A stretch of 64,000 nucleotides of DNA, from NCBI RefSeq assembly GCF_003309065.1, contig NZ_POAF01000006.1, forward strand, positions 1-64,000, given 5' to 3'. The notes beneath the pieces are model-generated. The model saw only the letters and a list, made by a program, of their open reading frames with translations. It ran no database searches and was not told the DNA's origin. Source of the DNA: Glutamicibacter soli. GTDB lineage: Bacteria > Actinomycetota > Actinomycetes > Actinomycetales > Micrococcaceae. How positions within the stretch are numbered: the stretch's first letter is position 1; every line of letters starts with the position of its first letter. A program made the translations under genes and the position numbers. This document shows, piece after piece, positions 23,241 to 32,026 of this stretch.

Positions 23241-24019
23241 GATCCCTCTCCTTCCGCCCGGTGCCGTGCGGTGGACGGGTCGCGCGGTGGCGCGGACCCC
23301 AGTCCGCCGGAGGCGATGAGCCTGAGGAATGCGTCTTCCGGGTCGCTGGCGCCGGTGCGCCTGAGCAGTTCGCCGGGGGAGAGCTGGGCCAGCAGCTTTC
23401 CGTTGCGCAACAGCAGCATTTCATCGCAGCGCATGGCCTCGTCCATGACGTGGCTGGAAACCAACAGGCAGATTCCGGTCTTCGCCAGCTTGGCGAACAG
23501 GGCCCAGAGCTCCGCGCGAAGTACCGGATCCAGCCCGACCGTCGGCTCGTCGAGGATGACGATGTCAGGAGACCCGAGCAGCGCGATGGCAAGGGATACG
23601 CGGTTGCGCTGCCCGCCGGACAAGTCCAGCACCAGCCGCTTGGCCTGGTCCTGCAGGTCGGTGGCTTCGATGACTCGGGTGGCTTCGGCATCTGGCAGGC
23701 CGAGGACCTTGGCGAAATAGGCGACGTTTTGCTGCACCGTCAGGTCGTCGTAGACGCTGGCAGCCTGCGTCATGTAGCCGACCCTATGCCGCAGGGACTT
23801 GTGCCCGGCCGGCTGCCCCAGGACGGTGACCGTGCCGCCGGCGGTGATCTGGTTGCCCACGATGCTGCGCAGCAGCGTGCTCTTGCCGCTGCCGCTGGGC
23901 CCCAGCAACCCGACGATGCGGCCCGGGGCCAGCTCGCAGTCGATGTCCTGGAGAACCAGCGATTTGCCTCTCTTGACGCTCAACCGCTGGACCTGGATGC
24001 ATGCAGTCTTGTTGGTCAC
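23237..24019 (-). CDS. ABC-2 type exporter, ATP-binding subunit
   Basis: A 260-residue ATPase with all motifs: Walker A GPSGSGKST near residues 40-48, Q-loop in MTQAASVYDDLTV, signature LSGGQRNRVSLA near 132-143, Walker B IVILDEPTVGLDP near 151-163 and the switch His in LLVSSHVMDE. It powers the permease encoded next. GTG at 24019 is chosen: TCTAAT (24027-24032, minus strand) ends seven bases before it and there is no Shine-Dalgarno site, whereas an earlier TTG would start inside the -35 box. The promoter carries a perfect inverted repeat, so the exporter is probably regulated. Confidence 0.9.
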   Translation of the reverse strand: MTNKTACIQVQRLSVKRGKSLVLQDIDCELAPGRIVGLLGPSGSGKSTLLRSIVGNQITAGGTVTVLGQPAGHKSLRHRVGYMTQAASVYDDLTVQQNVAYFAKVLGLPDAEATRVIEATDLQDQAKRLVLDLSGGQRNRVSLAIALLGSPDIVILDEPTVGLDPVLRAELWALFAKLAKTGICLLVSSHVMDEAMRCDEMLLLRNGKLLAQLSPGELLRRTGASDPEDAFLRLIASGGLGSAPPRDPSTARHRAEGEGS

Positions 24020-24026
24020 ACAATGA

Positions 24027-24055
24027 ATTAGAGACCCCTGCCGTGGCAGGGTCAA
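24027..24055 (-). promoter_or_regulatory. Promoter and operator of the ABC exporter
   Basis: On the minus strand TTGACC (24050-24055), a 17-base spacer and TCTAAT (24027-24032) form a good promoter. The spacer holds the inverted repeat CCCTGCC-AC-GGCAGGG with arms at about 24036-24042 and 24045-24051. The GTG start is seven bases after the -10. Confidence 0.7.
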
Positions 24056-24097
24056 TGCTTGGCGGCGAATTGCCGCCCCGGCGGCCTCGGGAACGGA

Positions 24098-24337
24098 TCA
24101 ACGGCGCTTGGCCCACAGTCCGACGACCAGCACCAGGTAGACCAGCACGATGAAGCCGAACAGCTTGTGCTCGCCCCACACCACGGTGTTGCTCATGGAG
24201 CAGTGCAGTTCCGCCCCGGCGCCGAGGCATGAGCGCATCGCGTAGTTCACGGCGATCAGCAGCGTCAGGCCCAGATAGAGTCCCACGGCGATGAGCACGA
24301 ACTTCCAGACCCGCCGCCGGGAACGATAGTTCTCCAT
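24098..24337 (-). CDS. Small membrane protein of unknown function
   Basis: A 79-residue protein with a basic N-terminus (NYRSRRRVWK), two membrane helices (about residues 12-30 and 57-75) and a loop between them with two Cys (RSCLGAGAELHCS) that could form an outside disulphide. No family is recognised. GATACT ends seven bases before the ATG on this strand and could be a -10. It is upstream of the exporter genes on the same strand but the exporter has its own promoter. Confidence 0.55.
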   Translation of the reverse strand: MENYRSRRRVWKFVLIAVGLYLGLTLLIAVNYAMRSCLGAGAELHCSMSNTVVWGEHKLFGFIVLVYLVLVVGLWAKRR

Positions 24338-24390
24338 GGCACCTAGTATCCGCCAGTGTTCCGTCCCTGCCTAGGGTGTTGGTGCGACAA

Positions 24391-24432
24391 AGAAAAATGC
24401 CCCGGCAGCCGGTTCAACGGCTGCCGGGGCAT
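24391..24432 (-). terminator. Terminator of the HAD phosphatase gene
   Basis: Perfect 15-base arms ATGCCCCGGCAGCCG (24397-24411) and CGGCTGCCGGGGCAT (24418-24432) with a six-base loop. On the minus strand the stem is followed by TTTTTCT, so it ends the HAD gene. Confidence 0.85.
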
Positions 24433-24443
24433 GGGAAACTAGG

Positions 24444-25301
24444 CTACTTGGAAGCGGCCTTGGTTTCGGCCGGATTGGCGTCGGACGGGACGCGCCCCTT
24501 GACGAGTTCGGCATGCAGGTTGGCAACCGACGGGTACTGCAGGTCGGGGCGGAACGGGAAGGTGTCCATGTCCTCGCGCGCGGTGATTCCCGAGTAGACC
24601 AGCGCGGTCAGCAGGCCTGCTTCCATGCCCGCGACGATGTCGGTGTCCATGCGGTCGCCGATCATGGCAGTGGTCTCCGAGTGCGCGTCGATCCTGTTCA
24701 AAGCCGAGCGGAACATCATCGGATTCGGCTTGCCCACCACATACGGATCGCGGTTCGTCGCCCGGGTGATCAGCGCGGCAATCGCGCCAGTGGCCGGGAG
24801 GCTGCCCTCGGCAGATGGGCCGGTGGCATCCGGGTTGGTGGCGATGAACTTCGCGCCGCCCTCGATCAGGCGGATGGCCTTGGTGATGGCCTCGAAGGAA
24901 TAGGTGCGGGTTTCGCCGAGCACCACGTAATCGGGGTTCTGGTCGGTCATGATGAACCCGGCGTCGTGCAGGGCCGTGGTCAATCCCGCCTCGCCGATCA
25001 CGAAGGTGCGTCCGCCCGGGCGCTGGCGCGCCAGGAACTCGGCGGTGGCCATGGCGGAGGTCCAGATGTTCTCCTCCGGCACGTCCAGCCCGGAGGCCAG
25101 CAGGCGGGCGCGCAGGTCGCGCGGCGTGTAGATGGAGTTGTTCGTCAGCACCAGAAAGCGCAGGTTGTTCTCGCGCCAGTACTGCAAGAGCTCCGAGGCG
25201 CCCTTGAGTGCGTGGTTTTCGTGGACCAGGACGCCGTCCATGTCGGTCAGCCAGCATTCGATATCGTGGACGGTGCGTGCGGCGCGGTTGCTGAGGGTCA
25301 C
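24444..25301 (-). CDS. HAD-IIA family phosphatase (NagD-like)
   Basis: A 285-residue hydrolase of the haloacid dehalogenase superfamily, subclass IIA. Motif I is LTDMDGVLV near residues 18-26 (nucleophile and acid Asp), motif II LTNNS near 51-55, and motif IV GDRMDTDIVAGMEAGL near 218-233. The cap between about 70 and 190 is of C2 type. Such enzymes dephosphorylate nucleotides or sugar phosphates in the cytoplasm. The GTG at 25301 has GGAGG eleven bases before it. It is a single gene with its own terminator. Confidence 0.87.
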   Translation of the reverse strand: MTLSNRAARTVHDIECWLTDMDGVLVHENHALKGASELLQYWRENNLRFLVLTNNSIYTPRDLRARLLASGLDVPEENIWTSAMATAEFLARQRPGGRTFVIGEAGLTTALHDAGFIMTDQNPDYVVLGETRTYSFEAITKAIRLIEGGAKFIATNPDATGPSAEGSLPATGAIAALITRATNRDPYVVGKPNPMMFRSALNRIDAHSETTAMIGDRMDTDIVAGMEAGLLTALVYSGITAREDMDTFPFRPDLQYPSVANLHAELVKGRVPSDANPAETKAASK

Positions 25302-25438
25302 GAGGTGTCATTCCTCCATTGGCAGTAGGTGGCGGGAGCTATCTGCGCTGAAAGTTTCCCTGTAACCCAAAGCCTACACAGCATCCGCGGGAGGTGCAGT
25401 GAACGGCGGCACTCCCGCGACCTACTACCCTTAAATGT

Positions 25439-26092
25439 GTGAGCCACGAAGTGAACGAAGCAACCGAGAACACCGCCGAGCACGTCATCGGCGTAGGGCC
25501 CTGGGAAGGCGAGCTGCCGCAGGACGAAAAATATGATCCGCAGCTGCTGGCCGAAGGCGACCGCCGCAACGTCGCCGACAAATACCGCTACTGGACCATG
25601 GATGCGATCATCGCCGACCTCGACGAGCGCCGCCACGACTTCCACATCGCCATCGAGAACTGGCAGCACGACATGAACATCGGCACCGTGGTCCGCTCCG
25701 CCAACGCCTTCTTGGCCAAGGAAGTCCACATCATTGGACGCCGCCGCTGGAACCGCCGCGGCGCCATGGTCACCGACCGCTACCAGCACGTGCGCCACCA
25801 CGCCACGGTCGAGGAATTTGTCGCCTGGGCCGAAGCTGAAGGGCTGACCATCCTGGGCATCGACATCTTCCCGGATTCGGTGCCGCTGGAAACCTACGAC
25901 ATCCCGCGCAATTGCGTCCTGGTGTTCGGCCAGGAAGGGCCGGGATTGAGCCCGGAAGTCCACGCCGCGGCAAAGGACACGCTGTCCATCGAGCAGTTCG
26001 GCTCCACCCGGTCGATCAACGCGGCCTCGGCCGCAGGCATCGCGATGCATGCTTGGATCCGCCGCCACGTCTTCGGGCAAAAAGTAGGTTAA
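25439..26092 (+). CDS. TrmH/SpoU family RNA 2'-O-methyltransferase
   Basis: A 217-residue SPOUT methyltransferase that should methylate a ribose 2'-OH in tRNA or rRNA. Motif 1 is NIGTVVRSANAF near residues 80-91 with the catalytic Arg, motif 2 NCVLVFGQEGPGLS near 159-172 and motif 3 SINAASAAGIAMH near 192-204 in the knotted C-terminus. The N-terminal 75 residues are acidic and less conserved. The GTG start follows TACCCT (25426-25431) by seven bases, another leaderless candidate. The target site in RNA is unknown. Confidence 0.88.
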   Translation: MSHEVNEATENTAEHVIGVGPWEGELPQDEKYDPQLLAEGDRRNVADKYRYWTMDAIIADLDERRHDFHIAIENWQHDMNIGTVVRSANAFLAKEVHIIGRRRWNRRGAMVTDRYQHVRHHATVEEFVAWAEAEGLTILGIDIFPDSVPLETYDIPRNCVLVFGQEGPGLSPEVHAAAKDTLSIEQFGSTRSINAASAAGIAMHAWIRRHVFGQKVG

Positions 26093-26196
26093 CAAGGAAT
26101 TTATTAATAAGCTCTTTAGTCGAGCATCTGGATTAGTTGCCATTGAACCCCTAGGCTTGGAAACGATATGAATTTGTGATCCGGGGGGATTAATCC

Positions 26197-27462
26197 GTGC
26201 GTCGACGTCATCAGGTGAACCATGACCTTCTTCTGCCCGGGCTTCCCCGACGCAAAAAACCGGTGGTGGTCTGGGGGATATCGACTGCCGCAGCACTGGC
26301 GCTGTCCAGCGCCGTGGCGATTCCCCTGGTGGCCCAGTCGGCTGATCCGCGCAACGGCGACATCCCTGTCGCCATCAACGCGTTATCCGAGCCCGGGCTG
26401 TATAACGATCCGATCCTCGTTAGCCAGGACGCCCCGCTTCATGCATTCGGCGGCTCCGGCAAGGAGCTGGCCATCGACGGACGCCCGCTGGGCATGCTGG
26501 CCGGCGCCGACGAATCCCCGGTGGATGAGCAGTCCGAATCGGAGGAGAACTCCACGCTGCTCGCCGGCGAGGTGGGCCAGGTCGGCGAACTCCCCGGCGG
26601 CCTGCAGCTGATGCACCCGGTCACAACCCGCCGTATCTCCAGCCCCTACGGCTGGCGGTCGAACCCTACCGGCGCCGGCAACCAGATCCATATCGGCCAG
26701 GACTACCCGATCGCCTGCGGCTCCCCGGTGTATGCCGCCGAGGCGGGGACCGTGACGGTGTCCGGCTGGGCGGGGCACTCCGGCATGCGCGTGAGCATCG
26801 ACCACGGCAGCGACGTGCAGACCGGCTACAGCCACAATTCAAAACTCATCGCCTCGGTGGGCCAGGAGGTCAAGCAGGGCGAGCTGATCGCCCTGTCGGG
26901 AACCACCGGCAACTCCACCGGATGCCATGTGCACTTCGAGGTCATCGTGGACGGCCGCTGGCATGATCCGCGCAACTACCTGCCGATCATTCCGGGCCAG
27001 GGCCAAGCGATGATCGATTCCTCGCGCCTGACAGTTAATGCCAACAGCGCGCCGAAGGGCGATGGCGGCAAGCCGCCGGTGCGCGACGAATCCGATCTGA
27101 GCACCGATCCGGATGTCGTGGTGCCGAAGGATGACACCCCGGTGGTCCCCAAGCCGAAGCCCGGTGCCAAGCCCAAGCCTTCGCAGTCCCAGAAGCCCGC
27201 GCCGTCGCCGAGCCAGACCCAACGCCCGGGATCCTCGGCTCCAGACTCCGAATCGCCAAGCGCCAAGCCCTCGCCAAGCACTGCGCCGTCCGAATCCGAG
27301 TCGCCCAGCGGATCGGCGAAGCCCACCGGCGAGGCGACGCCGCCAACCGAAGCCCCCTCGACCGGACCGACCCCGAGCAAGAAGCCAACCTCGGCGCCAA
27401 CCCAAAAGCCGGGCTCGCAGAGCCCGTCCGGGTCCGGCTCCGGCGCCGCCGAGTCGAGCTAG
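26197..27462 (+). CDS. M23 (LytM-type) metallopeptidase with Ser/Pro-rich tail
   Basis: A 421-residue exported peptidoglycan peptidase. Order: N-terminal membrane or signal segment (about 22-48), linker, LytM/M23 domain (about 140-270) and a Pro/Ser/Lys-rich low-complexity tail of about 130 residues. The first zinc half-site is HIGQDY near residue 165 and the second HVHFE near 246-250, with an extra SHNSKL segment. The domain should cut cross-links in peptidoglycan. The GTG start lies after GGGGGGA. The tail resembles wall-spanning linkers; no LPXTG anchor is present. Confidence 0.87.
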   Translation: MRRRHQVNHDLLLPGLPRRKKPVVVWGISTAAALALSSAVAIPLVAQSADPRNGDIPVAINALSEPGLYNDPILVSQDAPLHAFGGSGKELAIDGRPLGMLAGADESPVDEQSESEENSTLLAGEVGQVGELPGGLQLMHPVTTRRISSPYGWRSNPTGAGNQIHIGQDYPIACGSPVYAAEAGTVTVSGWAGHSGMRVSIDHGSDVQTGYSHNSKLIASVGQEVKQGELIALSGTTGNSTGCHVHFEVIVDGRWHDPRNYLPIIPGQGQAMIDSSRLTVNANSAPKGDGGKPPVRDESDLSTDPDVVVPKDDTPVVPKPKPGAKPKPSQSQKPAPSPSQTQRPGSSAPDSESPSAKPSPSTAPSESESPSGSAKPTGEATPPTEAPSTGPTPSKKPTSAPTQKPGSQSPSGSGSGAAESS

Positions 27463-27607
27463 CCCGCGATGCAGCCGGGGCAGGGGCAGAAGTTGGCGTG
27501 TCACGAAGACAGATTTAGGTCTGCCGGCCCCTGCAAACCGATAGGATGGACACGAACTGCCGTCGACGGCGACGCGTGAACCCCGCCAATCCTCACAGGA
27601 GTGAAGC

Positions 27608-28630
27608 ATGCCTATCGCAACCCCCGATAAGTACAATGCAATGATCGATGCCGCCAAGGCTGGCGGCTACGCCTTCCCAGCGGTGAATGTCACCAGCTCG
27701 CAGACCTTGAATGCCGCCATCCGCGGTTTCGCCGAAGCCGAATCCGACGGCATCATCCAGGTTTCCACCGGCGGCGCCGCCTACTGGTCCGGCGCCTCGG
27801 TTAAGGACATGGTTGCCGGCTCGCTGGGCTTCGCAGCCTTCGCCCGCCAGGTCGCCAAGAACTACGGCGTGAACATCGCGCTGCACACCGACCACTGCCC
27901 TGCAGACAAGCTGGACGGCTTCGTGCTGCCGCTGCTGGCCGCCTCGGAGGCAGAGGTCGCCGCCGGCCGCGACCCGTTCTTCAACTCGCACATGTGGGAC
28001 GGATCGGCCGAGACCCTGGAAGAGAACCTGCGCATCGCAGCCCAGCTGCTGCCGCGCACCGCCGCCGCCAAGCAAATCCTCGAAGTTGAGATCGGCGCCG
28101 TGGGCGGCGAAGAGGACGGCGTGGAGAACGCCATCAATGACAAGCTGTACTCCACCGTCGAGGATGCGCTAGCCACCATCGACGCCCTGGGCGCCGGCGA
28201 AAAGGGCCGCTACATCACCGCTTTGACCTTCGGCAACGTCCACGGCGTCTACAAGCCGGGCAATGTGAAGCTGCGTCCGGAGCTGCTCAAGGACATCCAG
28301 GACAAGGTCGGCGCCAAGATCGGCAAGGCCAACCCGTTCGACCTGGTCTTCCACGGCGGCTCGGGCTCCACCGACCAGGAAATCGCCGACGCGGTGTCCT
28401 ATGGCGTGATCAAGATGAACATCGACACCGACACGCAGTACGCCTTCACCCGACCGGTGGCTGGCCACATGTTCGCCAACTACGACGGCGTGCTGAAGGT
28501 CGACGGCGAGATCGGCAACAAGAAGACCTACGACCCGCGCGTCTGGGGCGCCAAGGCCGAAGAATCCATGGCCGCCCGCATCGTGGAAGCCGCCCGCCAG
28601 CTGGGCTCGGCAGGAAAGAGCCTGAAGTAG
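27608..28630 (+). CDS. fbaA: Class II fructose-bisphosphate aldolase
   Basis: A 340-residue zinc-dependent aldolase of glycolysis and gluconeogenesis that cleaves fructose 1,6-bisphosphate. Zinc and active-site motifs: ALHTDHCPADKLDG near residues 95-108 (ligand His and catalytic Asp), EVEIGAVGGEEDG near 159-171, GNVHGVYKPGNV near 209-220 and HGGSGSTDQEI near 251-261, followed by KMNIDTD. CAGGAGTGAAGC precedes the ATG. The DUF3151 gene follows after two bases, an arrangement seen in many actinobacteria. Confidence 0.96.
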   Translation: MPIATPDKYNAMIDAAKAGGYAFPAVNVTSSQTLNAAIRGFAEAESDGIIQVSTGGAAYWSGASVKDMVAGSLGFAAFARQVAKNYGVNIALHTDHCPADKLDGFVLPLLAASEAEVAAGRDPFFNSHMWDGSAETLEENLRIAAQLLPRTAAAKQILEVEIGAVGGEEDGVENAINDKLYSTVEDALATIDALGAGEKGRYITALTFGNVHGVYKPGNVKLRPELLKDIQDKVGAKIGKANPFDLVFHGGSGSTDQEIADAVSYGVIKMNIDTDTQYAFTRPVAGHMFANYDGVLKVDGEIGNKKTYDPRVWGAKAEESMAARIVEAARQLGSAGKSLK

Positions 28631-28632
28631 CC

Positions 28633-29046
28633 ATGGTCGGAGAGAACCTGCTGGGCATCCCGGCCACGCTGCTGCCGGAGGAAACCGACGTGCTCGCCCG
28701 CCTTGAGGCCGGCGACGAAGCGGTGGATCTGGCTGCGAAGTTCCCGTCGTCCTCCCTGGTGTGGGCGCTGCTGGCCGACGAAGCACACGCCGAAGGCCGC
28801 ACCGTGGAATCCTACGCGTACGCCCGCGTGGGCTACCACCGCGGCCTTGACGCGCTGCGCAAGGCCGGTTGGCGCGGACAGGGTCCGGTGCCATGGAGCC
28901 ATGAGCCGAACCGCGGCTTCCTGCGCTCGCTGTACGCGCTGGGCCGCGCGGCCGCAGCCATCGGCGAAGCCGAGGAAGTCGAGCGGATCGGGAAGTTCCT
29001 GAACGATTCGGATCCGAGCGCCCGGGCGGCCATCGAGGCCAAGTAG
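28633..29046 (+). CDS. DUF3151 domain protein
   Basis: A 137-residue soluble protein of the actinobacterial DUF3151 family. It has the family features: N-terminal LLGIPATLLPEE, SSLVWALLADEA, SYAYARVGYHRGLDALRKAGWRG-GPVPWSHEPNRGFLR and an acidic C-terminal helix. Its function is unknown. It starts two bases after the aldolase stop, so it is almost certainly co-transcribed with fbaA. A long hairpin follows. Confidence 0.9.
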   Translation: MVGENLLGIPATLLPEETDVLARLEAGDEAVDLAAKFPSSSLVWALLADEAHAEGRTVESYAYARVGYHRGLDALRKAGWRGQGPVPWSHEPNRGFLRSLYALGRAAAAIGEAEEVERIGKFLNDSDPSARAAIEAK

Positions 29047-29070
29047 CCCGAGAAGCAGCATCCTCGCATC

Positions 29071-29105
29071 ATTGCCCGGGCCGGTCCCGCATCGGCCCGG
29101 GCAAT
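29071..29105 (+). terminator. Hairpin between DUF3151 and the RHS gene
   Basis: Perfect 13-base arms ATTGCCCGGGCCG (29071-29083) and CGGCCCGGGCAAT (29093-29105) around a nine-base loop, without a T-run. Position after the fbaA-DUF3151 unit suggests termination; it also marks the left border of the accessory region. Confidence 0.55.
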
Positions 29106-29146
29106 CGTGCGCTTCGACGCGTTCGATAGCAAGCAGCGGAATAGCG

Positions 29147-31348
29147 ATGAGCAACGTGCAGCCAAGCTACCCGCTGGGCGCGGTCACCACGCGCGAATAC
29201 GATGCGGTGGACCGCGTGATCGCCGAAACCGACCCGCTGGGCCGGCGCACCACCGCCGGGTACGACGCCGCCGGACGGCCCACCTGGCAGCAGGATCCGC
29301 ACGGGCGGCTGTCCGCCACCGCCAGCGCGGGCAACACCCTGGTTCAGCTGCAGCGCGATGCGGCCAACCGCTGCGTGCGCATCACCGATGCCACCCGCGG
29401 CGACGGGCGCACCGCGCACACCGACGCCAACGGCCGGCGCACCCGCTGGCAGCGCGATGCCGCCGGGCGCGTGAGCGCCGTGCAGCACCCGGTGTTCGGC
29501 ACCGTCAGCTACGCCTACGACCTCTCCGGCAACCTGGTCGGTGCCGTGGCCGGAGACCTGGCCCAGTACTGGGACTACCGCGGCGGCGTCCTGGTCGCGC
29601 ACCGCCTCGCCGGGCCGGACGGGATGGAAACCAGCACCCTGGAACGCGACGAGGACGGGCGCATCACCGCCATCCATGACGCCGACGGCACCACCGCCTA
29701 CGCCTATGATGCCGCCTGCCAGCTGGTGCGGATGAGCGGGGCGGATGGCACCGTGACCGAGTGGCGCTACGCCGCCGCCGGGCGTCTGGCGCGTGAAACC
29801 GTGGATGGGCAGACCCGCGACTACGAGTACGACGCGGCCGGGCAGCTACGCGTGCGCTCGACCGATGACACGGCGACCACCTACGACTACGACGGCGCGG
29901 GACGGCGCACCGCCGCACACGCGCAGGACGGGACCACCCGTTACCAGTGGTCCGCCATGGGCACGCTGCGCGAGGTCGAGCGCACCGCTGCTACGGGCAC
30001 CACCCGCCACGAGCTGTGGGTCGACGCGCTGGGTGAACTGGCCGAGGTTGACGGCACCGGCCTGTGGTGGGACACCGCAGAGTATGCACCGCGCGTCCTG
30101 TCGGTGGGTGGCCTCTCGGTCACCGCGATGCCCGGCGGGCTGGCCGCGGTGGACGGCACCCTGCTCTCGGCCGGCTGGCGCGGCGAACATCCCACGGCGG
30201 CGGCCAACCCCTGGGCTCTGGCAGGACAGTCGCTGCCCGGCCTGTCTGAGGGCCTGGGCCTGGCCGCCAACGGCGGCGTACAGGTTGCCGGGCTGGACTG
30301 GCTGGGCGCGCGCGCCTACGATCCGTCCACCCGCGGCTTCTTGTCCGTGGACCCGCTGGAGCCGGTGATCGGTGCCGGCTGGGCGGCCAACCCCTACTCC
30401 TATGCGGGCAATGACCCGCTGCACGCCATCGACCCGCTCGGCCTGCGCCCGGTCACCGAAGACGAGTTGACGGCATACCGCGAATCGAACAACGGCGCGC
30501 TGGCCGCGGCCGGCGACTGGATGAGCGAGAACTGGGAGTATGTTGTTGCCGGCGCTGCCATTGTGGTGGGTGTCGGATTGATGTTCACGGGTGTGGGCGG
30601 TCCAGCTGGACTGGCCCTGATGGCCGGTGCCGGAGCGCTCGTTTCAGGCGGAATCTCCGTGGCATCGCAAAAGCACCAGAACGGAACTGTGGATTGGGGG
30701 AAAGCGGGAGTAGATGCCGCCATTGGGGGAGTTTCCGGTGCGTTTGGTGCGGGGACCGGCGCATTAGTAGCTGCCAAATATGGTGGGGGTCTGGCCGCAC
30801 GCGCAGCAGTCGGTGCTTCGAGCGGTGCTGTTGAAGGTGGTGTGTCGGGCGTTGCGGGATACGCGGTGGGAGACGGGCCGCACACCGTGCAAGGGTACGT
30901 GCAATCAGGCCTGACCGGGGCAGGGATCGGCGGAATAACAGGAGGGGTTACCGGGTACAAACCTGCATGGTTGAACCGCGACACCGCCAGCACCTTCAGG
31001 TTCGGAATTTACCGGTCCGGGTACACGCATGGCGAGACCCTCCTGTACCGCGCGGGTGACAGCACGAGCACCTCTCCGTGGGGCAGATTCTGGTCCAGTG
31101 ATCGTCCAGTCAGTATTGAGCAGGTCAGAAACGACAAGGCGGTCCTTCCGGTGTGGCCCACGGGTGACGCGAGCCCCATCGACAGCGCATACCGTGCCTC
31201 GTTCACGCCGGGCACAACCACTTATTCAGGGACTGTGGCACCCCAGACGGGCAATGATGGCACTATTTATCCTGGAGGGACAAATCAGACCTATATCCCG
31301 AACCCGTGGGACCGAGGGGAGATCATTGAATCATGGCAGCTGAACTAG
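29147..31348 (+). CDS. Short RHS/YD-repeat protein with polymorphic toxin-like C-terminus
   Basis: A 733-residue protein. Residues 1-360 hold about eight YD repeats (YDAAGRPTWQ, YAYDAACQLVRM, YEYDAAGQLRVR, YDYDGAGRRTAA); residues about 385-433 are the RHS core end (GARAYDPSTRGFLSVDPL, NPYSYAGNDPLHAIDPLGL). After this the sequence switches to a Gly/Ala-rich hydrophobic stretch (about 460-600) and a C-terminal domain (about 620-733) with LYRAGDS, GRFWSSDRP and GGTNQTYIP. That end resembles ADP-ribosyltransferase-like toxin domains only from memory. No signal peptide or N-terminal secretion region exists, unlike full RHS proteins (over 1,500 residues). GC falls clearly after about 30480. The start has no good ribosome binding site. 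Confidence 0.75.
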   Translation: MSNVQPSYPLGAVTTREYDAVDRVIAETDPLGRRTTAGYDAAGRPTWQQDPHGRLSATASAGNTLVQLQRDAANRCVRITDATRGDGRTAHTDANGRRTRWQRDAAGRVSAVQHPVFGTVSYAYDLSGNLVGAVAGDLAQYWDYRGGVLVAHRLAGPDGMETSTLERDEDGRITAIHDADGTTAYAYDAACQLVRMSGADGTVTEWRYAAAGRLARETVDGQTRDYEYDAAGQLRVRSTDDTATTYDYDGAGRRTAAHAQDGTTRYQWSAMGTLREVERTAATGTTRHELWVDALGELAEVDGTGLWWDTAEYAPRVLSVGGLSVTAMPGGLAAVDGTLLSAGWRGEHPTAAANPWALAGQSLPGLSEGLGLAANGGVQVAGLDWLGARAYDPSTRGFLSVDPLEPVIGAGWAANPYSYAGNDPLHAIDPLGLRPVTEDELTAYRESNNGALAAAGDWMSENWEYVVAGAAIVVGVGLMFTGVGGPAGLALMAGAGALVSGGISVASQKHQNGTVDWGKAGVDAAIGGVSGAFGAGTGALVAAKYGGGLAARAAVGASSGAVEGGVSGVAGYAVGDGPHTVQGYVQSGLTGAGIGGITGGVTGYKPAWLNRDTASTFRFGIYRSGYTHGETLLYRAGDSTSTSPWGRFWSSDRPVSIEQVRNDKAVLPVWPTGDASPIDSAYRASFTPGTTTYSGTVAPQTGNDGTIYPGGTNQTYIPNPWDRGEIIESWQLN

Positions 31349-31692
31349 AACGCAAATCGTTCGGGCAAGTTGCGGAGCAGTTGCGTGAACTGTCTTCGTA
31401 CGTGAAACACGAGCGCCTCACGGCAGCCGCCCAGACATTCAGGGCGTTCGCCAGTGAACTTGAGGCGGGTGTCCGTCCTGATCGGCTGCGGCAGATCACC
31501 CGGGAACTGCAAGAGGCGCTGCGAGCCGGTCCCATGAGCATCAGCGATCATCCGGTAACGAATTCAAGCGGGGAAGTGGATTCTCAAGCTACGGCAAGAT
31601 TTGCGGTGCTGATCGGGGAGCTGCGCAGATTCGCCCGGCACAACGGCGGACGGACCGGTCTATTCGGCTTGCTGGGTAGGCGGAAACGGTAG
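31333..31692 (+). CDS. Candidate immunity protein for the RHS toxin
   Basis: A 119-residue soluble, mostly helical protein without a recognised family. It starts inside the last 16 bases of the RHS gene, the normal place for an immunity gene. The helical region ELEAGVRPDRLRQITREL (residues about 48-65) recurs in degenerate form in the relic at 32891. A polybasic end (GRRKR) closes it. Neutralisation of the toxin is inferred from position only. Confidence 0.6.
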   Translation: MAAELERKSFGQVAEQLRELSSYVKHERLTAAAQTFRAFASELEAGVRPDRLRQITRELQEALRAGPMSISDHPVTNSSGEVDSQATARFAVLIGELRRFARHNGGRTGLFGLLGRRKR

Positions 31693-32026
31693 GTTGTACT
31701 TCATGGAGTCCTTCGCGTTGAATTGAATGCCAATCCGCGATCACACAAGCGACATTGCTTGCTCACGGTACCCACCGATGTGTACGCAGAATCCGGCTAC
31801 GTGAAAATTACGACCAGGTGGATGCCGAATAGGATTAGCGGTCCCGAAGTTCCGTGGCAGCCAAGTTGAAGCGGCTGACGGAACTGGGAGGGTGCTGAGT
31901 GACGTTCGGTCGTCAGCTTGTCGCGATGTCTGGAAGCTTCGAACACAGTGGTTGCGTGGAGATTGCAACAGTGAGCATCGAATCGCCGTTCGAGGAAGAT
32001 GACTGTAATGGAAGTCGGTGGAGACA
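31693..32026. other. Non-coding, lower-GC stretch in the accessory region
   Basis: No reading frame on either strand gives a recognisable protein. Base composition is closer to 53-55% GC than the 65% around it, as in the flanking toxin-linked genes, which suggests remains of foreign DNA. Confidence 0.45.

Noticed and set aside
29071-29105. Attachment site of a mobile element at the border of the RHS region
   Set aside because: The inverted repeat is a single hairpin; no integrase gene, direct repeat or tRNA target was found nearby.
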